Shown: positions 6,717 through 15,847, counted from the first letter of the stretch. The stretch is DNA of 64,000 bases from an uncultured Oscillibacter sp. (GCA_910576865.1 CAJTKE010000003.1:62001-126000), one strand, 5' to 3'. Translations and numbers: made by a program. Notes: a model not told the origin generated them from the sequence alone.

Positions 6717-7898
6717 TTAGAAATTGATATAATCCATCAGGCTCTGGGAGAGGATGCTGTTGCCGACCTTCAGGGCGGCGTCGTAGCAGTAGCGGGCGAA
6801 CATGAAGTCGGAAATCGCCGCGGCGGGGTCCGCGTCCTCCAGCTCCATGTACTGCTGCTTCAGGGAGTCCGCCGTGCCCTGGAGGAGTTCGCTGTTGTCC
6901 CGGAGGAATCCGGTCTGGGTGTCCATCTCCACCCAGCGCTCCCGGAAGTTGCTGGTGCTGCTCTCAAACTCCTGGAACAGGGCCTGGAAGCGGAGCTTGT
7001 CGTCCTCGCTGGCGAAGTCGCCGTCCTTGACGTCGGAGCGCTGGAGAATCTCGCCCATCTCCTTGACGATGGAAATCACGTTGTTGGGAATGTTTTCCAC
7101 CTCCCCCAGGGTGGTGCCGTCCTGGTCCTTGACCGTCACGGTCTTGGTGCCGTAGCCGCCCAGGTAGTACAGGCCCTGGAGGGAGGAGTCGAACACGGTG
7201 GAGCTGACGGCCTTGCCGTCCGCCTCCTGGTGGCCCAGGCCCACGTCGATGTCCTTCCGCTCCTCGTTCAGGAAGTACTCCATCTTCTCCACGTCCTTGG
7301 GGTCCTTGGAGTCCACGGGCACGCCCCGGAAGTAGAGGCCCTGGGACGCTTTCTCCGGGTCGTCGGTGGTGCCGCCCTCCGCCGTCAGATACCTGGGCAG
7401 GCCGCTGCCCTCGGTGTACTCGGGGTTCACCTGGGGGCCCCAGGTGAAGGGGGCGTTCAGGGTGTCCGCCCCGGAGAAGACGTAGTTCTCGCCATAGCGG
7501 CAGTTCATGGTCTGGGCGATGTCCTGGGCCTTGGCGATCATGGACTGCCCCAGGGACACGCGGCCCGGGCCGGTGGGCGTGTTCTCGCCCCGGATGATGC
7601 TGGTGAGGACCGTGTCCTCCGCCATGGCGTACAGGTCCGTGGAGACGGTGCCCAGGGACTGCCACGCCACGTCGTACTTGTGGCGCAGGGACTCGTTGAC
7701 GGTGTACTGGCTCTCCGCCCGCCAGTAGGCGTGGCGGATCTGGAAGCAGCGGGTGGCCAGAGAGGGGTCCTCGGCGTAGGAGCTGAACAGCCGCCGGGAG
7801 GTGACGATATTCATGGCCTTGCCCAGTGTGTTGTTGGACTGGTTCAAATTGTAGCGGTAGTTTTTCAGGGTGCCTACCGTGGTCATTCTCGGAATCAT
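6717..7898 (-). CDS. flgL: Flagellar hook-filament junction protein FlgL (HAP3)
   Basis: FlgL is the second hook-filament adaptor layer on which flagellin polymerises; it is exported through the flagellar channel. The 393-residue product is about 100 residues longer than usual, the extra being in the variable middle. The flagellin-type N-terminus, MTTVGTLKNYRYNLNQSNNT, includes RLFSSYAEDPSLATR, and the C-terminal helix holds YCYDAALKVGNSILSQSLMDYINF-like heptads. AAGGAGG lies six bases before the ATG at 7898. It follows flgK by 14 bases, and FlgN upstream is its expected chaperone. Confidence 0.93.
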   Translation of the reverse strand: MIPRMTTVGTLKNYRYNLNQSNNTLGKAMNIVTSRRLFSSYAEDPSLATRCFQIRHAYWRAESQYTVNESLRHKYDVAWQSLGTVSTDLYAMAEDTVLTSIIRGENTPTGPGRVSLGQSMIAKAQDIAQTMNCRYGENYVFSGADTLNAPFTWGPQVNPEYTEGSGLPRYLTAEGGTTDDPEKASQGLYFRGVPVDSKDPKDVEKMEYFLNEERKDIDVGLGHQEADGKAVSSTVFDSSLQGLYYLGGYGTKTVTVKDQDGTTLGEVENIPNNVISIVKEMGEILQRSDVKDGDFASEDDKLRFQALFQEFESSTSNFRERWVEMDTQTGFLRDNSELLQGTADSLKQQYMELEDADPAAAISDFMFARYCYDAALKVGNSILSQSLMDYINF

Positions 7899-7912
7899 GC
7901 CTCTCCTCCTTA

Positions 7913-10216
7913 TCAGGTCGTCATGCCGGTGTTGTTGATCAGTTTATCCAGCACGCTGTCTATGGTGGTCATCAGCCGGCAGGCGGCGTTGTAGGATTTC
8001 GCGTACATCATCAGGTTCATGGCCTCGTCGTTGAAGTCCACGGAGGAGACGGCGTCCCGCTGGGTGTCGATTTCCAGGGCGGTCTCGTAGGAGGTTTTCA
8101 GCTCGGTCTCCGTGGAGGTCTGGTCGTGGCCCAGCACGTCCCCGATGTCGTTCCACATCTCGAAGAGGGTGCCGTTGAACATGACCTCATCGCTGGCGTT
8201 TCCGTCGCCCACGAGGTCCGTGGGGATGAAATCGTACTTCTGGTGCTCCAGCAGGTACGCCATGTGCAGCAGGTTTTCGCTGTCGCCGGAGGCGGGCTCC
8301 GTCGTGCCGGGGACGCAGGTGTAGCTGCGGACCAGGATGTGGTTTTTCTGCCAGGTGTTGGAGATGGAGATGGTGGCGGCGGTGATATTCTCCGGGTCGT
8401 CGTTCCCCGGGTTGTTGCTGAACAGGACGCCGCCCACCTTGGTGGGCGCGGGATTCGTCGTCGTGACCTTGGTGTCGGGATCGGTGACCCCGTGCTCGTT
8501 CATCAGATCCGCCACCGTGGCATAGCCGTGTTTCTGGGCGTACGCCAGCTTTTCGGCGTCCGTGGCGGTGGCCGAAAGGGGGTCCGTGGAGAAGATGCAG
8601 GGATCGTGGGCCGAGACGCCGACATAGTTCCCCTGATCGTCGATATAATAGCCGTCCGCGGACTTGGTCAGGCCCAGCTCCGTGGGCGTTCCCGTCTTGG
8701 GCCCCACCAGGGTGCCGTCCGGATAGACGAGATAGCCCTGGTTCGCCTCGTTCATGACCTTGGCGAACTGTCTGGCCAGCAGGTCCAGGGTCTTCTGGTA
8801 GTAGGGGATGCCCCGCTTGCCGCCGGCGCCCTCGTCCACGCCGGTGATCACGTCCGGGTGGGTGAACTCACCCTCCTCGGTCAGCAGCTCCCGGTGGGCC
8901 TGGAGCTTGCCGTTGAGGTCGTTGTCGTCCAGGGCCACGGGCTTGGTGACCAGCTGCTCGAACACCTGCCGGGTATAGGTGTAGTCCGTGTCCGCGGGCG
9001 GATTCGCCGTGACGCCGGGCTTCAGGGTCCGGGTGTAGACCGTCATGGTCTTGTCCCCGGTGTCCGGCTGGTCCGCCACCTCGGTCAGGGCCTTGCCGGT
9101 GACGGAATTGAACTTGAGGCCGGCGGGGAGGTCTATGAGCTCCACCGGCACCTCGTCATGGGCCAGCACGCCCACCTGAAGCTCTCCCAGCCTGTTTTCC
9201 AGCTCGGAGATCATCACGCTGTAGTTGGGGTTTCCGTCGCCCGTCAGGATTTCGGCGTTCCGAAGATCGTCGGTGGGGTTGCCGTCCTTATCCAGGTATT
9301 TCCCCTGATAGCCCGCGTCTCCGGGCTTCAGATTCGGGTCATAGGCGTCGTTCAGCTTGGGCGTCCCGAAGGAGAGCTGGGCGGAGAAAATGCCGTCCAC
9401 CAGCAGCGACTCGTCGGTGGTGACGTGGCCGTCCGGGTTGGCGTCGTCCAGGCGGATGGTCAGCTTTTCCACCGTCAGCCCGCCGGAGATGACCTCCTCG
9501 GTGTAGACCACGTTGATGTCGACCAGCTCGGAGAGGGCGTCGATCTGGCGGTTCCGCTCGTCCCGGAGCTCCAGGGCGGGGTCCCCGTGGATCTCGCACT
9601 TGCGGATCTCCTCGTTCAGGGAGCGGATGGAGGTCAGATAGCCGTTGATGTCGGTCAGGTCGTCTTTTATTTTGTTGACGGTGTCCTGCCGGACCTTTTC
9701 CAGCTTGTTGGCGTAGGCGTTGAAGGTGGAAACCAGATTCTGGGCCACCTGCCGGACGGTGTTGTCGTACTCCTGGTGTCCGGTCTCGCTGGTCAGGTCC
9801 CGCATGGCCTCGGCGATCTTGTTGAAGTACAGGCCCAGGATGCCGAAGCCGTCCTCGCCCTTGGAGACGTCGCCCTTGGCCACCTCGTCCAGAATGGTGG
9901 CGATTTCGTTCAGGCCCTCCAGCTTGGCGTCCATATAGCCCACCTTGGCGTTCTCCGTCCGGAAGCGGATGTCCAGATAGGGACTGCGGATCTGGGAAAG
10001 GCTCTTCACCAGAGCGCCCTGCCCGGTGCGGATGTCGCCCTTGGCGTAATAGCGGTCGCTGCCGGCGGCGTAAAGGCTCACCTGATCCAGACGCTGGCGG
10101 GTGTAGCCCGGGGTGTTGATGTTGGAGATATTGTTTCCCGTCACATTCAGGCCCGTCTGGGCGGCGTAGATGGCCAGCCGGGCCTGGGTGAAGGCGCCAA
10201 AGGTACCAATTGCCAT
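7913..10216 (-). CDS. flgK: Flagellar hook-associated protein FlgK (HAP1)
   Basis: FlgK forms the first hook-filament junction layer. The N-terminal rod motif (LNVTGNNISNINTPGYTRQR) and the C-terminal MYAKSYNAACRLMTTIDSVL are conserved coiled-coil ends. At 767 residues it is much longer than most FlgK (about 500-550); the surplus lies in the middle (roughly residues 200-650), which is acidic and probably surface-exposed. There is no signal peptide, as expected for flagellar type III export. ATG at 10216. It lies between flgN and flgL in the flgM operon. Confidence 0.95.
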   Translation of the reverse strand: MAIGTFGAFTQARLAIYAAQTGLNVTGNNISNINTPGYTRQRLDQVSLYAAGSDRYYAKGDIRTGQGALVKSLSQIRSPYLDIRFRTENAKVGYMDAKLEGLNEIATILDEVAKGDVSKGEDGFGILGLYFNKIAEAMRDLTSETGHQEYDNTVRQVAQNLVSTFNAYANKLEKVRQDTVNKIKDDLTDINGYLTSIRSLNEEIRKCEIHGDPALELRDERNRQIDALSELVDINVVYTEEVISGGLTVEKLTIRLDDANPDGHVTTDESLLVDGIFSAQLSFGTPKLNDAYDPNLKPGDAGYQGKYLDKDGNPTDDLRNAEILTGDGNPNYSVMISELENRLGELQVGVLAHDEVPVELIDLPAGLKFNSVTGKALTEVADQPDTGDKTMTVYTRTLKPGVTANPPADTDYTYTRQVFEQLVTKPVALDDNDLNGKLQAHRELLTEEGEFTHPDVITGVDEGAGGKRGIPYYQKTLDLLARQFAKVMNEANQGYLVYPDGTLVGPKTGTPTELGLTKSADGYYIDDQGNYVGVSAHDPCIFSTDPLSATATDAEKLAYAQKHGYATVADLMNEHGVTDPDTKVTTTNPAPTKVGGVLFSNNPGNDDPENITAATISISNTWQKNHILVRSYTCVPGTTEPASGDSENLLHMAYLLEHQKYDFIPTDLVGDGNASDEVMFNGTLFEMWNDIGDVLGHDQTSTETELKTSYETALEIDTQRDAVSSVDFNDEAMNLMMYAKSYNAACRLMTTIDSVLDKLINNTGMTT

Positions 10217-10247
10217 ATCGAAATACTCCTTATATAGTCTTCACGCG

Positions 10248-10730
10248 TCAGGCGCGGAAATCCGTTTTCATGGACGGCGGCGGGGCGCTCTCCGCCTCCC
10301 TGCCGTAGCCGGGGCCGCTCTCTCCCGTGGGGGAGCCCCCCAGCTGCGCGATGATGCCGTCCACCTCCCGGAGGTTCTGCTCCAGCAGGTTCCGGGTCTT
10401 CACGGAGGCCTTCCGGTAGTCCACGTACCGGCTTCGCAGCTCTTCCACCGCCTGACGGGCCTCCTCCCGCATGGCGGGGGGGAAGTGGTCGGGGACTCTG
10501 TTCATGGGCACGCCCGCCAGCCCCAGCTGGGGCAGCAGCTTGTCACGGGTCAGCTCCAGGCCCCGGAAGTTCAGCGCCTGGGCCTGCTCCTGGTTCAAAA
10601 GCTCGTTCAGGACCATCAGGTCGTCGCTCTGGGCGGCGGCCAGCTTTTTCTCGTTCAGGGCGGAGAGGCTCTCCAGCCCGCGGGTCATGGAGCGGAGGAA
10701 GTTCAGGTAGGACCGGTACAGCTCATCCAT
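10248..10730 (-). CDS. flgN: FlgN-like export chaperone for FlgK and FlgL
   Basis: This 160-residue, largely helical protein has the FlgN size and position, between flgM and flgK. It opens MDELYRSYLNFLRSMTRGLE, followed by long amphipathic helices rich in Leu, Glu and Arg and a Gly/Pro/Ser-rich C-terminal tail. Known FlgN keeps FlgK and FlgL monomers unfolded and targets them to the export ATPase. Sequence identity in this family is low, so the call leans on helix pattern and gene order. It starts three bases after the flgM stop. Confidence 0.82.
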   Translation of the reverse strand: MDELYRSYLNFLRSMTRGLESLSALNEKKLAAAQSDDLMVLNELLNQEQAQALNFRGLELTRDKLLPQLGLAGVPMNRVPDHFPPAMREEARQAVEELRSRYVDYRKASVKTRNLLEQNLREVDGIIAQLGGSPTGESGPGYGREAESAPPPSMKTDFRA

Positions 10731-10733
10731 GCC

Positions 10734-11045
10734 TTACTCCTCCACCAGGAACAGCATCCGGCCGGCGATGGCCATGGGGTCCGGCCGGTACTCCCCGGCG
10801 GACACCTTCCGGCGCAGCTCCTGGATATCGCCGGTGGTGTTGGCGGTCCGCACCTCCCGGGAGAGGCGGCTCACCATCTCCATCTGGAAGCTCTTCCTCC
10901 CGGCGGGGGCGGAGAACTCCGCGGAGTCGTATTTGTTGTACCCGGCGGCGGACGGGACCGGCGTCCCCCGCTTCTGGGCGGGATAATAGGCTTTCGTCCG
11001 GCCAACGGTCGTGATGGGGCCGGAACCGGTAGAGGTCAGCATCAT
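10734..11045 (-). CDS. flgM: Anti-sigma-28 factor FlgM
   Basis: FlgM binds sigma-28 (FliA) and keeps late flagellar genes off until it is released at hook completion. The 103-residue product has a disordered N-terminal half and a helical C-terminal half, including RKSFQMEMVSRLSREVRTA and IQELRRKVSAGEYRPDPMAIAGRM; the KVSAGEYRPD stretch is typical of the family. Two adjacent ATG codons (11045 and 11042) could both serve as start. It is the first gene after a sigma-28 promoter, so FlgM is made under the control of the factor it inhibits. Confidence 0.93.
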   Translation of the reverse strand: MMLTSTGSGPITTVGRTKAYYPAQKRGTPVPSAAGYNKYDSAEFSAPAGRKSFQMEMVSRLSREVRTANTTGDIQELRRKVSAGEYRPDPMAIAGRMLFLVEE

Positions 11046-11102
11046 AACTCACATCCTTTGCTCTTGGCGGCAATCCACTTCATTTCATTTTCTACACTAT
11101 TT

Positions 11103-11129
11103 ATATCGGCTAAACCCGGGGAAAGTTAA
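11103..11129 (-). promoter_or_regulatory. Sigma-28 (FliA/SigD) promoter of the flgM operon
   Basis: On the minus strand, TTAACTTT (11122-11129) is followed after 11 bases by GCCGATAT (11103-11110). The -10 element is a perfect SigD-type match, and the spacing matches the sigma-28 consensus TAAAGTTT-N11-GCCGATAA. It lies 57 bases upstream of flgM. Confidence 0.88.
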
Positions 11130-11175
11130 GAATGGCAGGGAGATTTTTCTTGCATTCGCCGAAAAAGCCGAAAAT

Positions 11176-11210
11176 CCGGGCCCCGCCTCCCGTAAAGAGG
11201 CGGGGCCCGG
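11176..11210 (-). terminator. Terminator of the cheA-cheB operon
   Basis: CCGGGCCCCGCCTC and GAGGCGGGGCCCGG form a perfect 14-pair stem with a seven-base loop. On the minus strand it lies eight bases beyond the cheB stop and runs into a T-rich stretch (ATTTTCGGCTTTTTC). It insulates cheB from the flgM promoter. Confidence 0.85.
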
Positions 11211-11217
11211 GCTTGCT

Positions 11218-12258
11218 TCAGTGCAGGGTCTTCAAATGCCGGAGCAGCACGCTGGCCACATTTTCGCAGGAGGCCTGGATGCAGACCGCCCCGATGTCGT
11301 TGGCCACCATGGGCATGCCGTACACCACGCTGGATTCCTTGTCCTGGCCGATGGTGTAGGCCCCCTTCTTCCGCATTTCCAGCAATCCGGCGGCGCCGTC
11401 CTGGCCCATGCCGGTCATGATGATGCCCACCATTCTGCACCGGACCACCTCCGCCATGGAGTGGAACATGGCGTCCACCGACGGGCGGTGTCCGCTGACC
11501 TTCTCTCCCGGCGTGCAGGAGACGGTGTACTTCTCCCCGATGCGCACCACCCGGCACTGGAGATCCGCCGGGGCCACCAGGGCCAGCCCCCGGTGGAGCT
11601 CGTCGCCGTTCCGGGCCTCCCGGACCTCCATCTTGCAGATGCGGTTCAGCCGGTCGGCGTACATCTGGGTGAAGCCCTTGGGCATGTGCTGGACGATGAC
11701 CATGGGCGGAATGTCCGCCGGCAGGCGGCGCATGACCTCCAGCGTCGCCTCCGTGCCCCCCGTGGAGGCCCCCAGGCCCACCAGCACCCGGTCCAGGGCC
11801 AGGCCGCCGCCCAGGTTGGGCGCGTCCACCGCCACGGAGGGACTCCGCAGCGGGGCGGAGCGGGGCCGGGCCATGGAGGCCACCAGCACCTTCTGGGTCA
11901 GATTGGTGATGAAGACCTCCTTGCTCTCCTGCACGTCCGGCTTGCGGACGAAGTCCACCGCGCCGGCGTTCAGCGCGTCGAAGACCTTCAGGTTCAAAGA
12001 GGAGCAGAGGATCACCGGCACCGGGTTCGCGGGCAGGTACTCCTTCAAAAAGTCAATGCCGCTCTGGCCGGGCATCTCCACATCCATGGTGACCACGTCC
12101 GGCTTCAGGCGGGGCAGCTTCTGTTTGGCGTCCAGCGTATTGATGGCGTAGCCCACCACCTCGATCCTCGGGTGGGCCGTGAGGCCCTGGATGATGAGGT
12201 TCCGGGCCAGGGCGGAATCGTCCACCACCATTACGCGGATTTTCTTCCCCAGTTCCAT
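11218..12258 (-). CDS. cheB: Chemoreceptor methylesterase/deamidase CheB
   Basis: CheB removes methyl groups from receptor glutamates, resetting receptor sensitivity. The 346-residue product has an N-terminal receiver domain (VVDDS acid pocket; phospho-acceptor Asp59 in VVTMDVEMPG) and a C-terminal esterase with the triad Ser165 (GASTGG), His191 (QHMP) and Asp287 (GMGQDG). All catalytic residues are present. AAGGAGG precedes the ATG at 12258. It is the last gene of cheA-cheW-cheR-cheB, and pairs functionally with the neighbouring CheR. Confidence 0.97.
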   Translation of the reverse strand: MELGKKIRVMVVDDSALARNLIIQGLTAHPRIEVVGYAINTLDAKQKLPRLKPDVVTMDVEMPGQSGIDFLKEYLPANPVPVILCSSLNLKVFDALNAGAVDFVRKPDVQESKEVFITNLTQKVLVASMARPRSAPLRSPSVAVDAPNLGGGLALDRVLVGLGASTGGTEATLEVMRRLPADIPPMVIVQHMPKGFTQMYADRLNRICKMEVREARNGDELHRGLALVAPADLQCRVVRIGEKYTVSCTPGEKVSGHRPSVDAMFHSMAEVVRCRMVGIIMTGMGQDGAAGLLEMRKKGAYTIGQDKESSVVYGMPMVANDIGAVCIQASCENVASVLLRHLKTLH

Positions 12259-12279
12259 CGTGAGGGAACCACCTCCTTG

Positions 12280-13122
12280 TTATTTTTGGAAGGTCGCCGT
12301 AGCCAAACGGCGATAGGGCGCGTTCTGGCTCAGGTTTTCCGAGGCGCTGATCAGCAGATAGCCGCCGGGGACGGTGGCGTCGTAAAACCGGCGGACCAGG
12401 GCGTCCTTGGTGGGCTGATCGAAATAGATCATCACGTTCCGGCAGAAAATCACGTCGAACTTCCGGCGGAACTTGATGGGGTCCATCAGGTTGAAGGTCT
12501 GGTAGATCACGTTGTTCTTCACGTCCGGGGAGACCGTGTGGGTCCCGTCCCGGTTGGGGACGAAGTACTTCCGCTTCCAGTCCGCCGGGATGGTGTCCGG
12601 CAGGTTGTACACGCCCTGCCGGGCCTTGGTCAGGGCCTGGGCGGAGATGTCCGTGGCCAGGATGCGGGTGTCCCACTGCCGGGCCTGGGGGCCCAGGTAG
12701 TCGTAGAGGAACATGGTGATGTTATAGGGTTCCTCCCCGCTGGAGCAGCCGGCGCTCCAGATGGCCAGCGTCTTGTCCCGCTCGTGCCGGCGGACGATCT
12801 CCGGAATGATGTTGCTGCAGAAATAGTCCAGGTGCTCCTTCTCCCGCATGAAGAAGGTGTAGTTCGTGGTCAGCTTGTTCAGGACCAGGGTGACCTCGTC
12901 GTTCTCCTTCTTGTCCAGGAGGTGGTTGACGAACTCCCCGAAGCTCTTGTAGCCCAGCTTTTTCAGCGCCGGGGAGAGGCGGCTGGTGATCAGCTGCTTC
13001 TTCTGGCTCAGGTCGATGCCGTAGCTGGACTGGATGAAGTTCACCATCTTCCGGAAGTCCGCGTCGGAGATCGTCATGGGGCCGAAGCCGCCCAGTCCCT
13101 CGTTTTTATTTGCCGTATCCAT
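12280..13122 (-). CDS. cheR: Chemoreceptor methyltransferase CheR
   Basis: CheR transfers methyl groups from S-adenosylmethionine to receptor glutamates. The 280-residue product has a helical N-terminal part (residues about 15-75) and an SAM-dependent methyltransferase domain with IWSAGCSSGEEPYN, ILATDISAQAL and the late motif VIFCRNVMIYFD, all CheR signatures. No C-terminal receptor-docking extension is seen. ATG at 13122; the ribosome-binding site is weak. It sits between cheW and cheB. Confidence 0.97.
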   Translation of the reverse strand: MDTANKNEGLGGFGPMTISDADFRKMVNFIQSSYGIDLSQKKQLITSRLSPALKKLGYKSFGEFVNHLLDKKENDEVTLVLNKLTTNYTFFMREKEHLDYFCSNIIPEIVRRHERDKTLAIWSAGCSSGEEPYNITMFLYDYLGPQARQWDTRILATDISAQALTKARQGVYNLPDTIPADWKRKYFVPNRDGTHTVSPDVKNNVIYQTFNLMDPIKFRRKFDVIFCRNVMIYFDQPTKDALVRRFYDATVPGGYLLISASENLSQNAPYRRLATATFQK

Positions 13123-13150
13123 GATTCTTGTTCACCGCTCTTACAAAAGT

Positions 13151-13642
13151 TTACACATAGTCCCGGGCGATCAGCTGCTCGCAGTCCAGCACCAGCATGG
13201 TGCCGGAGCCGTCGGGCAGGGTGCACATGCCGGAAACCAGCTTCTGGGCGCTCTGGGAGGGGATGGGGACGATGCTCTCCAGGGGAATGTCCAGCATCAG
13301 GTCCACGGAGTCCACCTGAATGCCCAGCTGGTTGTTGTTGTAGTCGATCACGATGAGAATGCTCTCCTCCGCGGGGGGCTTCCCCAGGCGGAGGCGGATG
13401 TCCATGATGGGAATGATCTGGCCCCGCATGTTGAAGATGCCCAGGATATAGTCCGGCATCATGGGGAGGTAGGTGGCGTTGTAGACATGCAGGATTTCCA
13501 CCACCTGGTTGGCGTCGATGCCGATTTTCAGGTCGTCCACCGTGAAAATGAGGTGCTTCCGGCTGCCGGCGCCCTCGTCCTCGGGGGCGTTGGTCTCCAC
13601 CTCGTCTTCCTCCACCTGGAACAGGACGTTTTCGTTACTCAT
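13151..13642 (-). CDS. cheW: Chemotaxis coupling protein CheW
   Basis: CheW joins receptors to the CheA kinase in signalling arrays. The 163-residue product has about 25 acidic leading residues and then a CheW fold: LIFTVDDLKIGIDANQVVE, GIFNMRGQIIPIMDIRLRLG and the C-terminal LDCEQLI. Start ATG 13642 is preceded by GGGAGA; a longer upstream frame lacks a ribosome-binding site and overlaps cheA, so it is rejected. It lies 23 bases after cheA. Confidence 0.94.
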   Translation of the reverse strand: MSNENVLFQVEEDEVETNAPEDEGAGSRKHLIFTVDDLKIGIDANQVVEILHVYNATYLPMMPDYILGIFNMRGQIIPIMDIRLRLGKPPAEESILIVIDYNNNQLGIQVDSVDLMLDIPLESIVPIPSQSAQKLVSGMCTLPDGSGTMLVLDCEQLIARDYV

Positions 13643-13665
13643 TGCGTTTCTCCCTCCTCTGGCGC

Positions 13666-15753
13666 TCATCCGTTCCGGGCCGCCGCGTAGAGGCCGCCCG
13701 CGTCCAGGATGATGCTGATGTTGCCGTCTCCCAGGATGCTGCATCCCGTGATGCCGTAGTTTTTGATATCAAAGTTGTTGACATAGGCCGGGAGGGGCTT
13801 GACAACGATCTGCTGCTCTCCCAGAAGCTCGTCGACGAACAGGCAGTAGGAGCAGTCGCCGGACTCCAGCCACATCAGGACGCCGTCGTCAATCCTCTCC
13901 GCGCCGCCGGGGAGGTTGTAGAAGTCCCGGGCCCGGATGACGGGATAGTACCCGTCCAGCATCTTCACCATCTCCCCGTTGACGGAGTCGTGGAGAATGG
14001 CCTCCTCCGTGGTCTTGATGCTGGAGCGGATGTTGTTGATGGGGATGGTGAAGATGGAGTTTCCCACGGAGACCTCCATACCGTCCATGATGGCCATGGT
14101 CAGGGGGATGCGCATGATGGTGGTCATGCCCTTGCCCTGCTCGCTGGAGATGCTGACGGAGCCGCCCAGGCTCTCCACGCCGCTTTTCACCACGTCCATG
14201 CCCACGCCCCGGCCGGAGAACTCCGTCACCTGGGTGTTGGTGGAGAAGCCGGGGGCCATGAGGAAGTTCAGGATCTCCTTGTGGGAGTACTCCACATCCG
14301 GGGAGGCGATGCCGTTGCGGATGGCCTTGGCCAGGACGGCCTCGTCGTTGACGCCGGCGCCGTCGTCGGAGATCTGGATGATGACCTCGCTGCCCGTGTC
14401 CTGGGCGGAGAGCAGGATCTCGCCCACGGGGTCCTTTCCCGCTTCGATGCGGTCCTGGACGTTTTCCTCAATGCCGTGGTCCATGGAGTTGCGGACCATG
14501 TGCATGATGGGGTCCCCGATGGAGTCCACGATGGTCTTGTCCACCTCGGTGTTCTCTCCCACCAGGGTGAGCTTCACCTGCTTGTTCAGCTTTTTGCACA
14601 TGTCCCGGACGATGCGGTTCATCTTCTGGAAGGTGTTGGCCACCGGGATCATCCGCAGGGACATGGACACGTCCTGGAGCTCGTCCGTGAGCTTGCGGAG
14701 CTGCCGGGCGGACTTGGCGAAGCCGTCCAGGTGCAGGCCCTTCAGGTCCGGGGAGCCGGTGACCATGGCCTCGGTGATGACGATCTCGCCCACGATGGCG
14801 GAGAGCTGGTCCAGCTTGCTCAGCCCCACGCTGATGAGGCTCTCCTTCTGGCCCTGGGCCTGGTGCTGCTGGGCGCCGGACTGGGCCGCCGGGGCGGCGG
14901 GAGCCTTCTGGGCGGCGGGGCCGGCCTCCTGGACGGGGGCGGAGGGCTTCGCCTCCGGGGGCGGGGCGGGCACGTAGTTCTCCTCCTCGTAGGAGTGGAC
15001 GGAGCCGGCGGTCATCACCACCGGCACGGCCCGGGCCCGGTCCGCGTCGCTGCGGAACTGGAGGAGGAAGCCGTGCTCGATCACCACCTCGGACAGGGAG
15101 GAGTCGTTTTCCACCCCGGCGGGCTGGTACGTGAAGTCCGCCTCGGCGCAGAAGCCCTGGACGGAGGTGACCAGCATGAAGGCCCGCAGGTTCTCCATGC
15201 CGCAGCCGTCGTCAAAGAAGACCCGGAGTCCGTAGGGGAACTCGGCGCTGCCCTCGGAGGTCCGGACGGCGGCGGGGGCGGAAGCCTCCGCCGCGGGGGC
15301 CGGAGCGGCGGCGGAAGCCTTCGCCGGTTCCTCCGCTGGAATTTCTTCCCCCTTAATTTTAGCGATCAGACTATTAATATTTCCAAGGAAACTGTCGACA
15401 TCTTTGTTAAGGGGCTGTTCCGCCTCCACCTTCTCCATTTCCTCCCGGAAATAGTCCACGGAGTGGAGCATCACGTCGAACAGCGCCGGGCGGTCCTCCT
15501 CCTTCACCACGGACATGGTGCCCTCCCGGATGAGGAAGAACATGTCCTCGATGCGGTGGGAGACCTGGGCCAGGGTATCGAACTCCATCATGGCGGAAGA
15601 GCCCTTGATGGTATGCATGATGCGGAAAATCTCATTGACGTTGTCCTGAGAGAATGTATTTTCCTTTTCCGCGTCCAGAACGATGCTCTCCAGCTGTTCA
15701 AGAAGCGTATTGGTTTCGTAGATATACATATCCAGGATATCATTGTTGCTCAC
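13666..15753 (-). CDS. cheA: Chemotaxis histidine kinase CheA
   Basis: CheA is the central kinase, phosphorylating CheY, CheB and CheV. The 695-residue product has the full P1-P5 set: a P1 phosphotransfer domain with His47 in IMHTIKGSSAMM, an Ala/Pro-rich linker, a P2 response-regulator docking domain (around YGLRVFFDDGCGMENLRA), a second Ala/Pro/Gln linker, P3 dimerisation helices, a P4 ATPase with HMVRNSMDHGIE and GRGVGMDVVK, and a CheW-like P5. The start is GTG 15753 with GGTGG upstream. It is first in the che operon, behind a sigma-28-like promoter. Confidence 0.97.
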   Translation of the reverse strand: MSNNDILDMYIYETNTLLEQLESIVLDAEKENTFSQDNVNEIFRIMHTIKGSSAMMEFDTLAQVSHRIEDMFFLIREGTMSVVKEEDRPALFDVMLHSVDYFREEMEKVEAEQPLNKDVDSFLGNINSLIAKIKGEEIPAEEPAKASAAAPAPAAEASAPAAVRTSEGSAEFPYGLRVFFDDGCGMENLRAFMLVTSVQGFCAEADFTYQPAGVENDSSLSEVVIEHGFLLQFRSDADRARAVPVVMTAGSVHSYEEENYVPAPPPEAKPSAPVQEAGPAAQKAPAAPAAQSGAQQHQAQGQKESLISVGLSKLDQLSAIVGEIVITEAMVTGSPDLKGLHLDGFAKSARQLRKLTDELQDVSMSLRMIPVANTFQKMNRIVRDMCKKLNKQVKLTLVGENTEVDKTIVDSIGDPIMHMVRNSMDHGIEENVQDRIEAGKDPVGEILLSAQDTGSEVIIQISDDGAGVNDEAVLAKAIRNGIASPDVEYSHKEILNFLMAPGFSTNTQVTEFSGRGVGMDVVKSGVESLGGSVSISSEQGKGMTTIMRIPLTMAIMDGMEVSVGNSIFTIPINNIRSSIKTTEEAILHDSVNGEMVKMLDGYYPVIRARDFYNLPGGAERIDDGVLMWLESGDCSYCLFVDELLGEQQIVVKPLPAYVNNFDIKNYGITGCSILGDGNISIILDAGGLYAAARNG

Positions 15754-15783
15754 GAAAACACCACCTATCAGCCTTTTTCATTA

Positions 15784-15812
15784 CTATCGACCTGTTGCGC
15801 TAAAAAAATAAG
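15784..15812 (-). promoter_or_regulatory. Possible sigma-28-like promoter of cheA
   Basis: On the minus strand, CTTATTTTT begins 21 bases before GTCGATAG (15784-15791), about 30 bases upstream of the cheA start. The same elements at the same spacing occur before fliD, and the layout resembles the good flgM sigma-28 promoter. The -10 differs from GCCGATAA at two positions, so the call is tentative. Confidence 0.5.
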
Positions 15813-15847
15813 TAGCGGCGGCAAGTTTTTTCTGTGAGGTGTCACGA

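Noticed and set aside
7826..10237. 803-codon plus-strand frame opposite flgK
   Set aside because: It is the composition-driven mirror of flgK and has no family features.
13642..15837. Plus-strand open frame opposite cheA
   Set aside because: cheA is intact on the other strand; this frame is Gly/His/Val-rich without motifs.
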